Positions 60,951-64,000 of a DNA stretch of 64,000 nt are shown here, in pieces. The stretch comes from Halomonas icarae. Its GTDB lineage: Bacteria > Pseudomonadota > Gammaproteobacteria > Pseudomonadales > Halomonadaceae. The DNA lies in the NCBI RefSeq assembly GCF_009901955.1, contig NZ_WUTS01000001.1, forward strand, positions 62,001 to 126,000, written 5' to 3'. Positions within the stretch are counted from its first letter, which is position 1. Each line of letters begins with the position of its first letter. Below the pieces are notes generated by a model. It saw only the letters and a program-made list of their open reading frames with translations, was not told the origin of the DNA and searched no databases. A program made the translations under genes and the position numbers.

Positions 60951-62342
60951 ATGGCGGAGTGTCTGGCCTGGACGGCGACCGAACTGCTGGCCGCCTACCG
61001 CGACAAGCGGCTGTCGCCCAGCGAGTACGTGGAGGCGCTGATCGCGCATATTGCCCGTTGGGAGCCGCAGCTGAATGCACTGTACGCCTATGCGCCAGAG
61101 GCGCTTCGCGAGGCGGCTCGGGCGTCCAGTGTCCGCTGGGCCAAGGGTGAGCCGCGGGGCGCACTGGATGGCGTGCCGGTCACGATCAAGGAGCTGATCG
61201 CCACCAAGGGCACGCCGATTCCTCACGGTACCCTGGCCGGAGAGCATCCGCCCGCCACCGAAGATGCTCCGCCCACCGCGCGGCTCGCCGAGGATGGTGC
61301 CCTGCTGATCGCCAAGACCACCTGCCCGGACTACGGCATGCTGTCGTCGGGGCGTTCCTCCTTTCACGGCCTGACCCGCAACCCCTGGGATCTCTCCTGT
61401 AATCCGGGCGGCTCCAGCTCCGGTGCCGCGGCGGCGGCGGGGGCTGGCTACGGGCCGCTGCATGTCGGGACCGACATCGGCGGCTCGATTCGCCTGCCGG
61501 CGGCATGGTGCGGCGTGGTGGGCTTTAAACCTACCCTGGGCCGGGTGCCCATCGATCCGTATTATGTTGGACGCTGCGCGGGCCCCATGACCCGCAGCGT
61601 GGCCGACGCGGCGCTGATGATGGGTAGCCTGTCGCGCACCGACCGTCGCGATGCCATGCGCCTGCCGCCCGAAAGCATCGACTGGCAGTCGTTGGAGCAG
61701 CCGATGCGCGGCCTGCGCATCGGCGTGATGTTGGAGGCGGGCTGTGGACTGGGGCTGAATGATGAGATCGCCACCTGCGTCGAGGCGGCGGCAAATCACT
61801 TCGAGGCGGCCGGGGCCACCCTGGTGCCGCTGGCACCGGTGATGACGCGGACCATGCTCGATGGGCTCGATCGCTTCTGGCGGGCGCGTCAGTGGAGCGA
61901 GCTCGAGGCGCTGCCGCCGGAAGAGCGTTCCAAGGTGCTGCCGGAGATCCTGGCCTGGGCGGATGATGGTGCCCGGCTGAGCGGCACCGAGGTGGTGCAG
62001 GGCTTCGAGCAGACGTTGGCCATGCGCCGCGCCACCGAAGGGGTGTTCGCCGAAGTCGATGCGGTGCTGTCGCCGACCACGCCGATGATCGCCTTCCCCG
62101 CCGAGTGGCCGTCGCCGACCAATGACCCCCAACGTCCCTTCGAGCACATCGTCTACACCGTGCCGTGGAACATGGGCGAGCAGCCGGCGATCTCGCTCAA
62201 CGGCGGCTTTAGCCGCGACGGCATGCCGTTGGGTGTGCAGCTGATCGCCGCGCGCTTCAACGATGCGTTGGTGCTGCGCCTGGCGCACGCTCTGGAGCGT
62301 TGGGTCGGGCCGGTCACCCAGTGGCCGGCGCCGCCGGCCTGA
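60951..62342 (+). CDS. Amidase (amidase-signature family)
   Basis: The 463-residue hydrolase has the Ser-cisSer-Lys triad: Lys in VPVTIKELIATKG, and the serines in NPGGSSSGAAAAAGAG and TDIGGSIRLPAAWCGVVG. It hydrolyses amide bonds of an unknown small substrate. Neighbouring sodium:solute symporter genes suggest uptake and breakdown of an amide compound. GGAGAGGGGC precedes the ATG. Confidence 0.88.
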   Translation: MAECLAWTATELLAAYRDKRLSPSEYVEALIAHIARWEPQLNALYAYAPEALREAARASSVRWAKGEPRGALDGVPVTIKELIATKGTPIPHGTLAGEHPPATEDAPPTARLAEDGALLIAKTTCPDYGMLSSGRSSFHGLTRNPWDLSCNPGGSSSGAAAAAGAGYGPLHVGTDIGGSIRLPAAWCGVVGFKPTLGRVPIDPYYVGRCAGPMTRSVADAALMMGSLSRTDRRDAMRLPPESIDWQSLEQPMRGLRIGVMLEAGCGLGLNDEIATCVEAAANHFEAAGATLVPLAPVMTRTMLDGLDRFWRARQWSELEALPPEERSKVLPEILAWADDGARLSGTEVVQGFEQTLAMRRATEGVFAEVDAVLSPTTPMIAFPAEWPSPTNDPQRPFEHIVYTVPWNMGEQPAISLNGGFSRDGMPLGVQLIAARFNDALVLRLAHALERWVGPVTQWPAPPA

Positions 62343-62397
62343 GGCCGCCGCCGAACTCGGCGGCATTCGACAGGCGCGCTCGGCAACAAGGCCATGG

Positions 62398-62441
62398 CAA
62401 GAACAAGAGCACGACAAGAACAAGAGCACGACAAGAACAAG
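62398..62441 (+). repeat. 17-bp tandem repeat before the small symporter-linked gene
   Basis: CAAGAACAAGAGCACGA occurs twice in succession (62398-62414 and 62415-62431), followed by a 10-base partial copy. It fills the space between the amidase stop and the ribosome site (AAGGAGAG) of the next gene. Confidence 0.85.
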
Positions 62442-62452
62442 GAGAGAGACCG

Positions 62453-62686
62453 ATGTCGCAACGCTTCGTTCGACCCGCCAGCTGGCGCGGCTGGCTGGTG
62501 CTGGCCGGCTTCGTGGCGGTGATTGTCGCCGGCATCTGGCCGGTGATCGGCTGGATCAACCGCCCGACGCTGGTGGCGGGGCTGCCGGCGGTGGCGGCCT
62601 GGAGCTATCTGATCATCTTCGCCTGCTGCGCCGTGATGGCGCTGGGCAACCGGCTGGTGGCCGAGGAGGACGGTGACGATGACTAG
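62453..62686 (+). CDS. Small membrane protein linked to sodium:solute symporter (77 aa)
   Basis: The 77-residue protein has two membrane helices (WLVLAGFVAVIVAGIWPVIG and AAWSYLIIFACCAVMALGN) and an acidic tail (AEEDGDDD). Small proteins of this kind, of the DUF3311/YhdT type, commonly sit just before SSS transporter genes. AAGGAG precedes the ATG at 62453. The stop overlaps the symporter start by eight bases, so the two are coupled. Confidence 0.75.
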   Translation: MSQRFVRPASWRGWLVLAGFVAVIVAGIWPVIGWINRPTLVAGLPAVAAWSYLIIFACCAVMALGNRLVAEEDGDDD

Positions 62687-64000
62687 TTCGCTGCCGCTGA
62701 TCATTACCCTCGGCTACGTGGCCATCGCCATGGTGATCGGCCTGCGCGCCCGGGGCGGACGCTCCATGAGCAGCCTGGAGGAGTGGGGCGTGGCCGGGCG
62801 CAGCATGGGGCCGGTGACCCTCTACCTGCTGATCGCCGCCGGCAGCGTCAGCGCCTACACCTTCATGGGGGCGCCGGGCTGGGCCTATGCCAAGGGCATT
62901 CCGGTGTTCTATGTGGCGATCTATCTGGCCTACCTGGCGCTGGTCGCCTGGTACTTCGGGCCCAAGGTGTGGGCCTTCGGCGAGCGCTTCGGCCATGTGA
63001 CCCAGGCCAGCGCCATCGCCGACCGCTACCAGAGCCCGGCGCTGGGCGCCCTGGCGGCGCTGGTGATGTCGGTGGGCTCGGTGGCCTATGCGGTGCTGCA
63101 GACCATCGGCTCGGCCTATATCCTGTTCGTGATGAGCGGCGGGCGGATCCCGATCTGGGCCGGGGTGATACTGGTGCTGAGCTGCATCGCCGTCTACCTC
63201 TACGCCAGCGGCCAGCGGGCGATCGGCAAGACCAACGCCTTCCAGGGGGTGCTGATGCTGATCGTCGCCTGGTGCATCGGGCTGTGGGCCACCCACAGCG
63301 CCACCGGCAGCTGGAGTTTCGGCGCGGTGTTCGCGCGGCTGCAGCGCGAGCATCCCGAGTTTCTGACCCTGCCCGGCGCGAGCGGCGACATGAGCTTCGC
63401 CTTCTGGACCACCTCGATCCTGGTCTCCATGGTGTCGTTCATGCCGCCGGTCTGGACCCAGTGGATGAGCGCCTCCTCGGCGCGCACCATTCGGCGCAGC
63501 GCCACCTGGCTGCCCACCTACTACCTGGTGATCCTGCCCATGGTGGTGGTGGGCTTTATCGGCATCTTCTCGCTGCCCGAGCTGGCGCGCGCCGACACCG
63601 TGGCCCTGGAGTACGCCATGCAGCATCTGCCGGCGCTGCTGGTGGGCCTGCTGGGCGCCGGTACCCTGGCGGCGTCGATGTCCTCCTGCGAGCCGTTCCT
63701 GCACTCCGTGGCGCTGACCTGCAGTCGCGATGTGCTGCAGCCGGCACTCAAGCTGTCGGACCGTCAGGCCGGCCGACTGGCGCGCTGGCTGCTGTTCCCC
63801 CTGATGGCGCTGGTGGTGGCGCCGCTGGCGATCGCCGAACCGGGCAATCTGGTGATGATCCTGCTGATTGGACTGGGCTTTGCCTCCCAGGTGCTGCCGG
63901 CCTTCGTCGGCATGTTCCTGTGGCCGCGGGCCACCCGGGCCGGGGTGGCGGCCGGCATCCTGGCCGGCTTCGTGATCACCGTTGCCTTCACCACCCTGTG
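62679..64000 (+). CDS. Sodium:solute symporter (SSS family), 3' end outside window
   Basis: This is an inner-membrane secondary transporter, of which 440 residues are visible before the window edge. It begins MTSSLPLIITLGYVAIAMVIG and contains the SSS hallmarks GRSMGPVTLYLLIAAGSVSAYTFMGAPGWAY (sodium-site region), GQRAIGKTNAFQGVLML, and AGTLAASMSSCEPFLHS. At least ten membrane helices are present. Pantothenate- or proline-type substrates are possible, but the amidase next door hints at another amide-derived compound. The stop is not seen. Confidence 0.88.
   Translation, partial: MTSSLPLIITLGYVAIAMVIGLRARGGRSMSSLEEWGVAGRSMGPVTLYLLIAAGSVSAYTFMGAPGWAYAKGIPVFYVAIYLAYLALVAWYFGPKVWAFGERFGHVTQASAIADRYQSPALGALAALVMSVGSVAYAVLQTIGSAYILFVMSGGRIPIWAGVILVLSCIAVYLYASGQRAIGKTNAFQGVLMLIVAWCIGLWATHSATGSWSFGAVFARLQREHPEFLTLPGASGDMSFAFWTTSILVSMVSFMPPVWTQWMSASSARTIRRSATWLPTYYLVILPMVVVGFIGIFSLPELARADTVALEYAMQHLPALLVGLLGAGTLAASMSSCEPFLHSVALTCSRDVLQPALKLSDRQAGRLARWLLFPLMALVVAPLAIAEPGNLVMILLIGLGFASQVLPAFVGMFLWPRATRAGVAAGILAGFVITVAFTTL

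Noticed and set aside
60822..62429. A 535-codon minus-strand frame opposite the amidase gene
   Set aside because: It is an antisense shadow. The plus-strand amidase has all catalytic residues.
62613..63704. A 363-codon minus-strand frame opposite the symporter gene
   Set aside because: It is a His/Gly/Gln-rich shadow of membrane-helix codons, with no supporting motif.

Overview
The window looks like a chromosomal segment of a high-GC gammaproteobacterium, most likely a Halomonas-type member of the Halomonadaceae. That placement is inferred from family resemblance, the gltA//sdhCDAB-sucAB-lpd-sucCD order, RNase II, ycjX-ycjF and siaABCD. No search was run.

Layout. 1-9.0 kb (minus strand) holds two envelope transport operons: yhiI-rbbA-yhhJ (the last cut by the window edge) and an MCE lipid-transport set (alpha/beta hydrolase, MlaE-, MlaF-, MlaD-like proteins and a PqiC-like lipoprotein). 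9.1-16.9 kb holds a tripartite RND pump: tolC-like channel, acrA-like adaptor, acrB-like transporter. An AcrR-type repressor gene lies close by, with AcrR-like operator palindromes in front of acrA and acrR and a weaker half-site in front of tolC. A 13-bp minisatellite follows acrB.

19.0-32.1 kb is an integrated element of about 13.1 kb, bounded by a 23-bp direct repeat inside the 5' end of dusA. It encodes a tyrosine integrase, a P2 gpA-type HUH replication endonuclease, a P2 gpN-type major capsid protein, a gpS-type virion morphogenesis protein, a coiled-coil protein in front of the capsid gene, several phage-type regulators (AlpA, PrtN, Ogr/Delta-like zinc fingers, Arc- and ribbon-helix-helix repressors), a HicAB pair and an unknown 333-residue cargo protein. 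No terminase, portal, scaffold protease, tail or lysis genes were found. It therefore looks like a capsid-carrying P2-related satellite or a strongly reduced prophage. Most of it is one long minus-strand operon with overlapping genes. Integration displaced the native dusA start, and the element supplies a new one.

32.2-36.9 kb is core genome: a lipoprotein, an SDR enzyme, gltX followed by tRNA-Ala and tRNA-Glu, and a 3-hydroxyisobutyrate dehydrogenase-family enzyme. 37.0-50.4 kb is the TCA cluster: gltA diverges from sdhCDAB, then sucAB-lpd-sucCD, with recognisable promoters and terminators. 50.5-54.3 kb is a complete siaABCD set (phosphatase, kinase, phosphoprotein, diguanylate cyclase), which in Pseudomonas controls c-di-GMP-dependent aggregation. 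54.5-59.7 kb has rnb, a universal stress protein and ycjX-ycjF. 59.9-64.0 kb has a LysR regulator, an amidase, and a small membrane protein overlapping a sodium:solute symporter that runs off the window.
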